The position numbers and the translations under genes were made by a program. Source: Bacilli bacterium (GTDB lineage Bacteria; Bacillota_I; Bacilli_A; ML615J-28; CAG-698). From it: a stretch of 14,530 bases of DNA. Below are positions 1 through 6,753 of the stretch, piece after piece. Under the pieces are notes generated by a model, which saw only the letters and a program-made list of their open reading frames with translations, searched no databases and was not told the origin of the DNA. The stretch is taken from the NCBI GenBank assembly GCA_028693885.1, contig JAQUUM010000009.1, positions 4,426-18,955 of the forward strand, in the 5' to 3' direction. Position 1 is the first letter of the stretch. Each line of letters begins with the position of its first letter.

Positions 1-458
1 TTTTTATCCGTGATATCAAAAACAATTCCTGCTAAAAAAATTGCTTTTCCATCTTTATTTCTTTTAGTTATTTTTCCTCTATCATAATACCATTTATAAC
101 TACCATCTTTACATTTAATTCTATATTCCACTTCATAAACAGACTTTTTACCATACAAATGATCCATCATTGCTTGCATAGCTTTTTTATGGTCTTCTTT
201 GTGAAGTTTTTCAGTAAAATATTGATAACTTATGTTTTTAGGGATTTCTTCAATCGAATACCCTAAAGTAGTTACTTTTAAAGGATTAAAGGTAACTTTA
301 TTAGAAATGATATCCCAATACCAATGCCCTAGATTTCCACTCCAAGAAAATTTAAGCATATTTTCTTCTTGTTTTTCTTTTAATAGTTGTTCATTTAAAG
401 TTTCTAATTCTCTAATCTTTTCTAGTAAATCTTCTTTTGAAAAATTTGAATAATCCAT
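1..458 (-). CDS. PAS-domain sensory protein, C-terminus beyond window
   Basis: This gene starts at the ATG at 458-456 and runs open to the left edge, so only about 152 residues are visible. A good ribosome site, AAGGAG, lies just upstream. Residues 5-33 are charged and Leu/Glu/Lys-rich (EKIRELETLNEQLLKEK), a likely coiled coil. Residues about 36-150 form a PAS domain of the PAS_3 type: WYWDIISNKVTFNP, LGYSIEEIP, the LHKEDH helix, YEVEYRIKCKDGSYKWYYD, and the closing FLAGIVFDITDKK with the typical D-I-T end. No membrane segment or signal peptide precedes it, so the visible part should be cytosolic. PAS domains of this sort usually sense a ligand or redox state and control a following output domain such as GGDEF or histidine kinase; that domain lies outside the window. 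The gene sits 47 bases after a thioredoxin-like lipoprotein gene, with a terminator between. The PAS call is firm; the output is unknown. Confidence 0.85.
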   Translation of the reverse strand, partial: MDYSNFSKEDLLEKIRELETLNEQLLKEKQEENMLKFSWSGNLGHWYWDIISNKVTFNPLKVTTLGYSIEEIPKNISYQYFTEKLHKEDHKKAMQAMMDHLYGKKSVYEVEYRIKCKDGSYKWYYDRGKITKRNKDGKAIFLAGIVFDITDK

Positions 459-477
459 ACACTTCTCCTTTTTTAAA

Positions 478-502
478 AAAAGATAAGTTCTACTTATCTT
501 TT
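478..502 (-). terminator. Intrinsic terminator after the thioredoxin-like lipoprotein gene
   Basis: On the minus strand an AAAAGATAAG arm pairs perfectly with CTTATCTTTT around a 5-base loop, and the stem runs straight into a run of Ts. It begins two bases after the TAA of the lipoprotein gene, so it should end the S1-pgi-lipoprotein transcript. The stem is AT-rich and may leak, which would let some transcription reach the PAS gene. Confidence 0.75.
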
Positions 503-504
503 AT

Positions 505-1083
505 TTATTCAAGTAATAAAGAAAACATATCATAATAAATATTATAAACTTCTTCTCTTTGTGAAACACTTAAATTTCTAATATATTGATTTTCTTCATT
601 TTTTAATAGTGCTATATGATGAGCCAAAATCTTACCATCCTTTATAACATAAACATCAGGAACAATAATCTTGGTATTTTCTATCAATTCAAGACTTATA
701 TCATCTATTACGTTTGGATTACCTACATTAGATAAATAATTGTAAAGCAATTGATATTGATAAGAATTGTTTGTTCTATCATTATAAATATCAACATAAC
801 TAATTGTATCAATTTCTAAAGCTATAGCCACTTCGTTCATAATTGGTAAAGCTTCATCACAATAAGGACAATCTCTAATATTAGGATTAAAAGCAAAAAC
901 CAAAATTCCACTACCAGTAACTAACTTTTCAATAGCTTTATTGATATCTTCTTTTTCAAAAACGTGCTCAATTTCTTTAAAAGAAACATAGTCATTCTCA
1001 AACAATTCTTTTTTTGTTAAAGCATCACTCTTACATGCACTTAATCCTAATACAAGCAATAAAAGAATTACTATTTTTTTCAC
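505..1083 (-). CDS. Thioredoxin-like lipoprotein with CPYC motif
   Basis: A 192-residue lipoprotein with a thioredoxin fold, expected on the outer face of the cytoplasmic membrane. Residues 1-16 are a short Lys-Lys plus hydrophobic signal ending in lipobox L-S-A-C, with Cys17 as the lipidated residue. A beta strand (ILVFAFNP, 60-67) leads into DCPYCDEALPIM with redox cysteines C72 and C75. Pro142 in VPDVYVIKDGKI matches the cis-proline loop of thioredoxins. It resembles TlpA-like or bacteriocin-accessory thioredoxins, so disulfide exchange on surface proteins is likely; the substrate is unknown. The start is GTG at 1083-1081, overlapping the TGA of the isomerase gene by four bases (GTGA). No convincing ribosome site precedes it, so translation probably depends on ribosomes ending the isomerase. 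No later start would keep the signal peptide. Confidence 0.85.
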   Translation of the reverse strand: MKKIVILLLLVLGLSACKSDALTKKELFENDYVSFKEIEHVFEKEDINKAIEKLVTGSGILVFAFNPNIRDCPYCDEALPIMNEVAIALEIDTISYVDIYNDRTNNSYQYQLLYNYLSNVGNPNVIDDISLELIENTKIIVPDVYVIKDGKILAHHIALLKNEENQYIRNLSVSQREEVYNIYYDMFSLLLE

Positions 1084-2414
1084 TTTTTATTGATTCTTTC
1101 TACTAACTTGTTCTTCAAATCTTCATACCCTTTTTTGCCAAGTAAAGCTAACATATTCTTTTTATAATCTTCAACACCTTCTTGATTAAAAGGATTAACA
1201 TCCAGTAAATAACCACTTACCCCGCAACTAAACATAAAGAAATATACTAAATATCCAAAACTATATGGAGTTATTTTTTCTAATTCAAGAATGATATTAG
1301 GAACTCCACCATCGACATGAGCTAAAACAGTTCCTTCTAAAGAATTTCTTCTTACAAAAGAAATATCTTTTCCTGCTAAGAAATTCAGACCATCTAAATC
1401 AGTTTCTTCTTTTTCTAAAATCTTATCGCTTTTAGCGTTCATTACATCTATTACAGTTTCAAACAAAATTCTTTGGCCATCTTGGACATATTGGCCCATT
1501 GAGTGTAAGTCAGTTGAATAAATCAAACTACTAGGGAAAATACCTTTAGTTTCTTTACCTTCAGATTCACCAAAAAGTTGTTTCCACCATTCACTTAAAA
1601 AATAAAGTTTGGGTTCATATGAAACTAACAATTCAATAACTTTACCTTTTTTATATAAGACATTTCTAATTGATGCATATAATAGAGCATCATTTTCTTT
1701 TAATGGTTTATTAACAAAATAATTATATGCATCAAGAGATCCTTTTAAGATTTCATCAATATCAAAACCAGCACAAGCAATTGGTAATAAACCAACTGCA
1801 GTTAATACAGAATACCTTCCACCAACATCACTCGGAATTGAAAAAGTTTGATAACCTTCTTCTACTGACATTTTAATTAATGCACCTTTTTCTTTATCGG
1901 TTGTTGCAAAAATTCTATTATTAGCCTTTTTGCCATATTTTTTAATAGCTAATTTTCTAAAAATTCTAAAAGCTAAGGCTGGTTCTATAGTTCCTCCTGA
2001 TTTTGAAATTACATTAATTGAAAAATCTTTATTCTTTAAATAAACTTCTAATTCACTAACATATTCAGGTGAAACATTATTTCCAACAAAAATTATTTCT
2101 AAATCCTTTTCACTACTAAAATATTTACCCAACATTTTTAAAGCTGCTTGAGCACCTAGATAAGATCCACCAATACCTATTACTACTAAAACATCACTAT
2201 CTTTTCTAATCTTTAAAGCTACTTCTTTAATTCTACTTAATTCAGTCTTATCGTATTCAAGTGGATAATTAACCCAACCTACATAATCATTTCCTTTACC
2301 AGTTTTATTTAACAAAGCATTTCTTGCATTATCTAATTCTTTTTCTAAAGCAAAAATTTCTGCTTCACTTATAAAGTTTAAAACATTTTTATAATTTAAA
2401 TTTAATACTTTCAT
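1080..2414 (-). CDS. pgi: Glucose-6-phosphate isomerase
   Basis: Interconverts glucose 6-phosphate and fructose 6-phosphate at the second step of glycolysis in the cytosol. The 444 residues match the usual bacillota-type length of about 450. Family signatures are present in order: GIGGSYLGA (80-88, sugar-phosphate binding), VISKSGGTIEPALAF (135-149), DVGGRYSVLTAVGLLPIA (196-213), GESEGK (282-287) carrying the presumed catalytic Glu283, STDLHSMGQYVQDG (300-313) with His304, and QEGVEDYKKNM (411-421) with Lys418. All key residues look intact. The ATG at 2414 overlaps the TGA of the S1 gene by four bases (ATGA) and has a strong GGGGGA ribosome site. Its own TGA overlaps the GTG of the next gene. 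It is the middle gene of a three-gene coupled operon driven by the promoter near 2776. Confidence 0.97.
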   Translation of the reverse strand: MKVLNLNYKNVLNFISEAEIFALEKELDNARNALLNKTGKGNDYVGWVNYPLEYDKTELSRIKEVALKIRKDSDVLVVIGIGGSYLGAQAALKMLGKYFSSEKDLEIIFVGNNVSPEYVSELEVYLKNKDFSINVISKSGGTIEPALAFRIFRKLAIKKYGKKANNRIFATTDKEKGALIKMSVEEGYQTFSIPSDVGGRYSVLTAVGLLPIACAGFDIDEILKGSLDAYNYFVNKPLKENDALLYASIRNVLYKKGKVIELLVSYEPKLYFLSEWWKQLFGESEGKETKGIFPSSLIYSTDLHSMGQYVQDGQRILFETVIDVMNAKSDKILEKEETDLDGLNFLAGKDISFVRRNSLEGTVLAHVDGGVPNIILELEKITPYSFGYLVYFFMFSCGVSGYLLDVNPFNQEGVEDYKKNMLALLGKKGYEDLKNKLVERINKK

Positions 2415-2752
2415 TTGTCTTCCCCCTTTTCTTGTTGGTCCTTTATGAAATCAGGTAATGCTCTAGCAAGTGATTTAAATCCTATATTAAATTTAGGAAT
2501 CTCACCAATTACTCCTCTTGTTTTATGCAAAGTTTTATACGTCAGTCTTAGTTTTTTTTCTGCTTCGTTAACATCTAATATTTTCAATTTTACTTTTTGA
2601 CCAATACTAACATAATCGTTTATATTTCTTACGAACCCATCAGAAAACTCTGATATATGAATTAATCCAGTATATTCATCTACTTGAACAAAAGCTCCAT
2701 AACCCAAAATATTTGTAATTACCCCAATTACAATTTCTCCTTTTTTTACCAT
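2411..2752 (-). CDS. S1-domain RNA-binding protein (YugI / general stress protein 13-like)
   Basis: A 113-residue protein with one S1 RNA-binding domain at residues 4-73: GEIVIGVITNILGYGAFVQV, then GLIHISEFSD, VSIGQKVKLKILDVNEAEKKLRLTYK. These are the standard S1 beta-barrel landmarks. A basic tail of about 40 residues follows. Small single-S1 proteins of this shape in Gram-positives (YugI, CvfD) associate with ribosomes or act as post-transcriptional regulators; the exact role here is inferred. It is the first gene of its operon. The ATG at 2752-2750 has ribosome site GAGGT seven bases upstream and lies about 17 bases from the predicted transcription start. Its TGA overlaps the isomerase start by four bases. 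In related bacteria a yugI-type gene also lies near pgi, which fits. Confidence 0.9.
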   Translation of the reverse strand: MVKKGEIVIGVITNILGYGAFVQVDEYTGLIHISEFSDGFVRNINDYVSIGQKVKLKILDVNEAEKKLRLTYKTLHKTRGVIGEIPKFNIGFKSLARALPDFIKDQQEKGEDK

Positions 2753-2775
2753 GATACATACCTCAACTTAAACAT

Positions 2776-2784
2776 ATTATACCA
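2776..2784 (-). promoter_or_regulatory. Extended -10 promoter of the S1-pgi-lipoprotein operon
   Basis: The minus strand reads TGGTATAAT, a perfect -10 box with the extended TGn motif. The -35 position is only a T-run, which is consistent with extended -10 promoters. Transcription should start near 2769, giving a leader of about 17 bases that begins with the ribosome-site stretch AAGTTGAGGT. Confidence 0.75.
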
Positions 2785-2844
2785 TATTTTACTATACAAA
2801 AAAAAGAAAAATCTTATTTTACTATTTTCACTCTAACTATATGC

Positions 2845-2871
2845 ATATTAGCCACTAAAAGTGGCTAATAT
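2845..2871. repeat. Perfect 12-bp inverted repeat (hairpin) after the DUF4143 gene
   Basis: ATATTAGCCACT and its exact complement AGTGGCTAATAT are separated by AAA. The stem is stable for this AT-rich DNA. It lies 26 bases after the stop of the DUF4143 ATPase gene and about 60 bases before the S1 operon promoter. Neither strand has a T-run directly after the stem, so it is not a textbook terminator. It could act as a U-tract-free terminator, an mRNA 3'-end stabiliser or a protein-binding palindrome. Confidence 0.7.
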
Positions 2872-2896
2872 ATATGTGTTGTTATAATTTTTTACT

Positions 2897-4153
2897 TTAA
2901 GGTTTTAAGCAACCAATTGGAACAACAAAAACTCCATCTGGTCTTTTATATGCAAATTCTCCTCCCGTAATAATCATTAAGAAAGATGGTTCTAATTTAA
3001 TGTCAACGACATTTTTAAGTTTGATTAAATTCTCTGCAGCCTTGTCTAACTCTTTTGTTCCTAACTTAATTTCAATAGCAGCCCATTTCCCATTATCTAA
3101 ATGAATTATTGAATCTACTTCTAATCCTGAACTATCTCTATAATGAAAAACTTTTCCATTTAAAAAGTCTGCATATACCCTCAAATCTCTGACTACCAAA
3201 GATTCAAAAAGCAGCCCAAATGTATTAACATTCCTAATTATATCTTCTGGTCCTACGTCTAATAAATTTGCGGGAATAGAAGGATCTATAAAATGCCTTG
3301 TATCTGACGTTCTTATCGCAGATTTACTTCTTAGCTTTGGATTCCATGCTTTTAAGTCTTCGATTATATATAAATCTTTTAATACATTTATGTAGCTAGA
3401 CAGTGTGTTTCTATGAATTAAAAAATTATTTACTTCAATATCTTTAATTAAGCTAACATCTGTTACTTGAGTTGAAGTATTTCTAGCTAGAGATCTTAAA
3501 ACTTGAAACATAACATTGGAGTCTCTCTTAATTCCATCTACTGTAAAGATTTCAACACTAGCTATGATATCCATATATCCTCTAACTTGTTTCCTTGCAA
3601 CGCTTAACGTTTCATCGATAGTACTAGGAAAACCACCTTTTACTATTAAATTAGCTATATCCTCTATTGATAGTTTTGACCTTGTAGGTTCAAACTCTGC
3701 CCCTTTAAATAAATCCTCAATGCTTACTTTCCCATTCGATGCTTTTGATTCATACAGTGACATAGTTCTCATTAATATTCTAGATATTCTACCCGCTCCA
3801 GAATGCGATATTTTTGATGAATCGACTTTTTGAGAACCCGTTAATATATATAATCCTTTCTCATTTTTATTATCTACATCATGTCTTATTGCATCCCAAA
3901 GGACAGGAGCCTCTTGCCATTCATCAATTAATAATGGCTTTTCTCCTTCAAGTATTAGATAAGGATTTAAATCTATCATATTAATATAACTTTCTTTTTT
4001 AAAAGGATCTTGCAAATTTACAATGGTTTTTGCTATTTTTTTAGCTGTTGTTGATTTGCCAGACCACTTTGGTCCAGTAATTAAAACTGCACCAAATGCC
4101 TCTAGTTCTTCTTTTAGGATTTTATCAAGTATTCTTTCATAGTATTTTTTCAT
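2897..4153 (-). CDS. AAA family ATPase with C-terminal DUF4143 domain
   Basis: A 418-residue ATPase of the widespread AAA_14/DUF4143 type. The N-terminal domain has Walker A GPKWSGKS (27-34), Walker B PLLIDEWQ (73-80), a sensor-like LTGSQ (104-108) and an arginine-rich SGAGRISRILMRTMSLYE segment (118-135). The C-terminal DUF4143 region has YINVLKDLYIIEDLKAW, the FESLVVRDLR helix and GLEVDSII followed by WAAIEIKLG; the spaced D and E-x-K resemble the PD-(D/E)xK nuclease fold noted for this family. No physiological substrate is established for the family. These genes are often singletons scattered in genomes and present variably among strains. Here it has its own consensus promoter, tandem repeats upstream and a hairpin downstream, and interrupts otherwise tight housekeeping operons, suggesting acquisition by transfer. 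The ATG at 4153-4151 has ribosome site AGGTGA. Both ATPase motifs look intact. Confidence 0.92.
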   Translation of the reverse strand: MKKYYERILDKILKEELEAFGAVLITGPKWSGKSTTAKKIAKTIVNLQDPFKKESYINMIDLNPYLILEGEKPLLIDEWQEAPVLWDAIRHDVDNKNEKGLYILTGSQKVDSSKISHSGAGRISRILMRTMSLYESKASNGKVSIEDLFKGAEFEPTRSKLSIEDIANLIVKGGFPSTIDETLSVARKQVRGYMDIIASVEIFTVDGIKRDSNVMFQVLRSLARNTSTQVTDVSLIKDIEVNNFLIHRNTLSSYINVLKDLYIIEDLKAWNPKLRSKSAIRTSDTRHFIDPSIPANLLDVGPEDIIRNVNTFGLLFESLVVRDLRVYADFLNGKVFHYRDSSGLEVDSIIHLDNGKWAAIEIKLGTKELDKAAENLIKLKNVVDIKLEPSFLMIITGGEFAYKRPDGVFVVPIGCLKP

Positions 4154-4168
4154 ATAATCACCTACTAC

Positions 4169-4197
4169 ATTATACTATTAACTTAATTCATTGTCAA
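4169..4197 (-). promoter_or_regulatory. Perfect sigma-A promoter of the DUF4143 ATPase gene
   Basis: The minus strand has TTGACA (4197-4192), a 17-base spacer and TATAAT (4174-4169), an exact match to the housekeeping consensus. Transcription should start near 4163-4162, right at the AGGTGA ribosome site, giving a leader of only about 9-10 bases. Confidence 0.9.
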
Positions 4198-4201
4198 CTT
4201 C

Positions 4202-4270
4202 ATTGTGCAAGTTGAGGTCTTTTTATTGTGCAAGTTGAGGTTTTTTTGTTGTGCAAGTTGAGGTTTTTAA
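4202..4270. repeat. Three tandem 23-bp direct repeats upstream of the DUF4143 promoter
   Basis: Copies occupy 4202-4224, 4225-4247 and 4248-4270 on the plus strand. All share the core TTGTGCAAGTTGAGGT followed by a T-run. The first differs by one C inside the T-run, and the third has a G in first position and ends in AA. The array begins five bases upstream of the -35 box of the DUF4143 gene and ends 19 bases from the Nfu terminator. The regular spacing and T-runs suggest iterated protein-binding sites or curved DNA; a remnant of a mobile element end is an alternative. Confidence 0.92.
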
Positions 4271-4288
4271 ACTTAATAAATCCAAACA

Positions 4289-4319
4289 AAAACCACTCCT
4301 CGATCTAAGAAGTGGTTTT
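4289..4319 (-). terminator. Intrinsic terminator of the beta-propeller/Nfu operon
   Basis: On the minus strand AAAACCACTTCT pairs with AGGAGTGGTTTT (one U-G wobble) around a 7-base loop, followed by TGTTT. It lies 11 bases beyond the stop of the NifU-like gene. Confidence 0.85.
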
Positions 4320-4329
4320 AAATAAATAA

Positions 4330-4560
4330 CTATTTATCAAGTTCAACGCCAATAATGCCAGGTACTTCTTCTAAAAGAATGGCTTCAATTCCATCTTTTA
4401 GCGTCATGTCTAAATGAGCACAACCAACGCAAGCCCCATGCATCTTAATATAAACAACGCCATCTTCAATTCTAACAAATTCAACGTCTCCGCCGTCTTT
4501 TTGAATATATGGTCTGATTTTGTTTATCGCAAGAATAACTTTCTTTTGTAATTCTTCCAT
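4330..4560 (-). CDS. NifU C-terminal-domain Fe-S scaffold/carrier protein (Nfu type)
   Basis: A 76-residue stand-alone NifU C-terminal domain, which holds or delivers Fe-S clusters to apoproteins in the cytosol. The family pattern is clear: IRPYIQKDGGDVEFVRIEDGVVYIKMHGACVGCAHLDMTLKDGIE, read here in pieces as R-P-x-I-x-x-D-G-G-D (16-25), HGAC-VGC with cluster cysteines C44 and C47, and the hydrophobic VPGI-x-GVE end. Length matches single-domain Nfu proteins of Gram-positives such as YutI. The ATG at 4560-4558 is preceded by a full ribosome site, AAAGGAGG. It starts 18 bases after the stop of the beta-propeller lipoprotein gene with no promoter between, so the two are probably co-transcribed, and it ends at the terminator at 4289-4319. 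The functional link between the two products is not obvious. Confidence 0.95.
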   Translation of the reverse strand: MEELQKKVILAINKIRPYIQKDGGDVEFVRIEDGVVYIKMHGACVGCAHLDMTLKDGIEAILLEEVPGIIGVELDK

Positions 4561-4578
4561 AATACGCCTCCTTTACAT

Positions 4579-6675
4579 TTAATCTATTAAGATAGGTTCT
4601 CCTATACTACCTACATAATCATAAACATTATAAAAATTCAAAACTTCTAAAGTAATTGTTCCAATTAAAGTTAAACTATCATCTAATGCATTTATTACTA
4701 CTTCGCTATTAAAAATTGAATAAAGCTTAGAATTAACTACTACAGCTCTAGGACAGTCATAGTAATAGCTTGAATTATCTTGTTTTGAAATAAGTCCACG
4801 TAATGATATTTCTTCTGTTTCTTCATTAATTTCAATAACTGCGATGTATGTTTTACCACTGTAATTTGCATTGTAAATTGTAATAGGGAATATGTATAAA
4901 CTTTGACTTTCTAAAGTTATTAAACTCAAATGATTATATTGTACAGATGTATTACTATAATTTCCTTCAAAAAGATATACATCAACTTCTTCTAGTTCTT
5001 CACCACTTACTTTAAATAGAGAAACTTTGACTCCATTCAAAGTACCACTCGTAGTGCTAATAGAATTTCTACCAATTCCAACGATATAATCAGTACTATG
5101 AATATGTAAATAATCACTAACACCAGGAGATTTTAACTCACCTAATATAACTATATTAGTAGGGTCAGAAAAATCTATTTTATATAGTGGATCTATTTGT
5201 CTAAATGTTACTACATAACCTAGGGTTTTGTCAAATCTTACGCTATATATATTTTCATCTATACCAATACCGCCTAATGTGTCAAGTCTTTCAAACTTAT
5301 TATCAGATACATCAAACGTATGAACAAAACTTTCTGTTCTAAAACTGTTCATCCAGCTAGGGAAAATCGCAATCGTTGGAACACCATCACTTGTAGGTGC
5401 TACTTCAAGAGGTTCATAAGTTTGAACAGTTGAAGCAACTCTAAAGATTCCTTGGTATTCATCCATAGAAAATTGATCTTTAATATTTCCAGCAATAGTA
5501 GTTTTAGCTTTATAAGTTAATTTCCCCTCTTCAATATTAAATCTATAAATATTTGAAAAAGTAGCACCATATCTAGAATCAAATACTAACTCTGGAATCC
5601 TAAATACTTGATCACTATATTCTATAGTATTTACTTGATTAACAACATATAAGTTACTAGTAGATGCATAAATATTTCTAAAGTATCCTAAATATACTTC
5701 ATAGTTAATTTCTTCATTTGTTGTAACATCTAAAGAAGAAATAATATTATATGAATGATATCCTCTATACCCTCTCATAATATAAATTGATGAAAGAGGA
5801 GCTTCTACTTTTCCTTCTTTTTCTGTATCCATATAACCAGGAAGAGAAACATCTCCATCAGTTATTCTTACATTTTGATTTAAGACTAAATATAAACTAT
5901 TCCCAACCATACGAGAAGATACTAAATTAGAATCTTCATAAGTAACAGTTCTTAGGATTTCCATATTAGTCTTATCACTAACATCAATCACACTAACAAC
6001 TGTACTACTTGTTGCATAATAATAATATTCTACATCCTCATTTACTGTATCAGAATCAATAGCAGGTTCTATCATTGGCATATCATAATAATAATAAGGT
6101 TGATATGTTTTTCTCTCATAAAGATAACCCATCACTACTAACAAATTATCTTTTAAATATGCTTCTGATGGATAAAACTTATCAACTAAATCTATAACAT
6201 AAACACTATCATCAACACTATCAATAACGCTAATTTTTAAACCATTTATGATATATACATAACGATTGTCATTTTTAATAATATCAGCTTCATCAACACC
6301 TTTTACTTGAACATTAGTTTGACTTGACTCTCCACTAGTAACTGCATCACCAACTGCTGAACCACTATCTGATGCATCACTTGAAGGAGGAGGAGTTGCC
6401 GTTGAAAAATCAGCTGTTGGTGGAGAGACACGTGATAAATCAAATTCAACATTAGGGCTAGTTCCTTCCACTCCAAAAAAACTCGCTAAACCATCAAACC
6501 AATTTCTAGAAACTTCAGTTTCAACTTGAAACAACCCTTTAATCTCACTCACATCTTCAACTGACTTTAAATCAAAAGATTGATTTGTCACAAGATCTTC
6601 TGTTACCGCTTCTTTTTTACATCCAACAACAAATAAAACAACCAAAATCATTACAAAACTTAAAATTCTTTTCAT
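4579..6675 (-). CDS. Secreted beta-propeller domain lipoprotein
   Basis: A 698-residue surface lipoprotein of the 'beta-propeller domain' family (Pfam Beta_propel) known from bacilli and archaea. Residues 1-18 are a signal peptide ending in lipobox V-V-G-C (Cys19). Residues about 84-121 are a Ser/Thr/Pro/Gly/Asp-rich linker including TPPPSSDASDSGS. The family hallmark VKGVDEADIIKND starts at residue 124, followed by YVYIINGLKISVIDSVDD, the first blade. Many Tyr-rich beta-strand repeats follow (for example YVVTFRQIDPLYKIDFSDP), as expected for a propeller. The family's function is not known; extracellular binding or cell-surface interaction is a guess. The start is ATG at 6675-6673 because AGGGGA sits nine bases upstream and the lipoprotein signal begins there; a GTG at 6714 would add 13 residues, has no ribosome site and lies upstream of the predicted transcription start. 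First gene of a two-gene operon with the Nfu gene. Confidence 0.9.
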   Translation of the reverse strand: MKRILSFVMILVVLFVVGCKKEAVTEDLVTNQSFDLKSVEDVSEIKGLFQVETEVSRNWFDGLASFFGVEGTSPNVEFDLSRVSPPTADFSTATPPPSSDASDSGSAVGDAVTSGESSQTNVQVKGVDEADIIKNDNRYVYIINGLKISVIDSVDDSVYVIDLVDKFYPSEAYLKDNLLVVMGYLYERKTYQPYYYYDMPMIEPAIDSDTVNEDVEYYYYATSSTVVSVIDVSDKTNMEILRTVTYEDSNLVSSRMVGNSLYLVLNQNVRITDGDVSLPGYMDTEKEGKVEAPLSSIYIMRGYRGYHSYNIISSLDVTTNEEINYEVYLGYFRNIYASTSNLYVVNQVNTIEYSDQVFRIPELVFDSRYGATFSNIYRFNIEEGKLTYKAKTTIAGNIKDQFSMDEYQGIFRVASTVQTYEPLEVAPTSDGVPTIAIFPSWMNSFRTESFVHTFDVSDNKFERLDTLGGIGIDENIYSVRFDKTLGYVVTFRQIDPLYKIDFSDPTNIVILGELKSPGVSDYLHIHSTDYIVGIGRNSISTTSGTLNGVKVSLFKVSGEELEEVDVYLFEGNYSNTSVQYNHLSLITLESQSLYIFPITIYNANYSGKTYIAVIEINEETEEISLRGLISKQDNSSYYYDCPRAVVVNSKLYSIFNSEVVINALDDSLTLIGTITLEVLNFYNVYDYVGSIGEPILID

Positions 6676-6684
6676 TTTTTTTAA

Positions 6685-6690
6685 TCCCCT
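6685..6690 (-). promoter_or_regulatory. Ribosome site AGGGGA fixing the lipoprotein start
   Basis: AGGGGA on the minus strand lies nine bases before the ATG at 6675. The in-frame GTG at 6714 has no such site, so the shorter protein is the right model. Confidence 0.8.
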
Positions 6691-6692
6691 TT

Positions 6693-6726
6693 TACGTATA
6701 TTTTTATACTTCACTATATATACGTA
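6693..6726. repeat. 9-bp inverted repeat flanking the -10 region of the lipoprotein promoter
   Basis: TACGTATAT (6693-6701) and ATATACGTA (6718-6726) are perfect complements separated by 16 bases. One arm covers the likely transcription start and the other abuts and enters the -35 box. This placement suits an operator for a dimeric repressor, though AT-rich symmetry can arise by chance. Confidence 0.6.
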
Positions 6727-6730
6727 TCAA
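6703..6730 (-). promoter_or_regulatory. Promoter of the beta-propeller lipoprotein/Nfu operon
   Basis: On the minus strand TTGATA (6730-6725, 5 of 6 to consensus), a 16-base spacer, and TATAAA (6708-6703, 5 of 6). Start is expected near 6697, about 21 bases before the ATG. It lies between ispDF and the lipoprotein gene, where no clear terminator is visible, so some read-through from ispDF is possible. Confidence 0.6.
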
Positions 6731-6753
6731 ACTAAAGTTTTCTTGGAATTTTT

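Noticed and set aside
232..453. Plus-strand open frame of 73 codons
   Set aside because: It lies antisense to the PAS gene, which has a ribosome site and clear domain motifs; the plus frame has no ribosome site or recognisable motif.
504..569. Possible promoter for the PAS gene inside the lipoprotein gene (TATAAT on the minus strand at 546-541)
   Set aside because: No reasonable -35 box stands at 16-18 bases; TATAAT by itself is common in such AT-rich DNA.
3516..3833. Plus-strand open frame of 105 codons
   Set aside because: Antisense to the middle of the DUF4143 ATPase gene; an AT-rich shadow without a ribosome site.
4202..4270. Tandem repeats as a CRISPR array
   Set aside because: The 23-base units are directly adjacent with no unique spacers and no cas gene is nearby.
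6384..6395. Strong plus-strand AAGGAGGAGGAG resembling a ribosome site
   Set aside because: It is the complement of the Pro-Pro-Ser-Ser codons in the lipoprotein linker and no open frame of note follows it.
6676..6714. Longer lipoprotein start at GTG 6714
   Set aside because: It puts 13 charged residues before a standard lipoprotein signal, lies upstream of the predicted transcription start and has no ribosome site.
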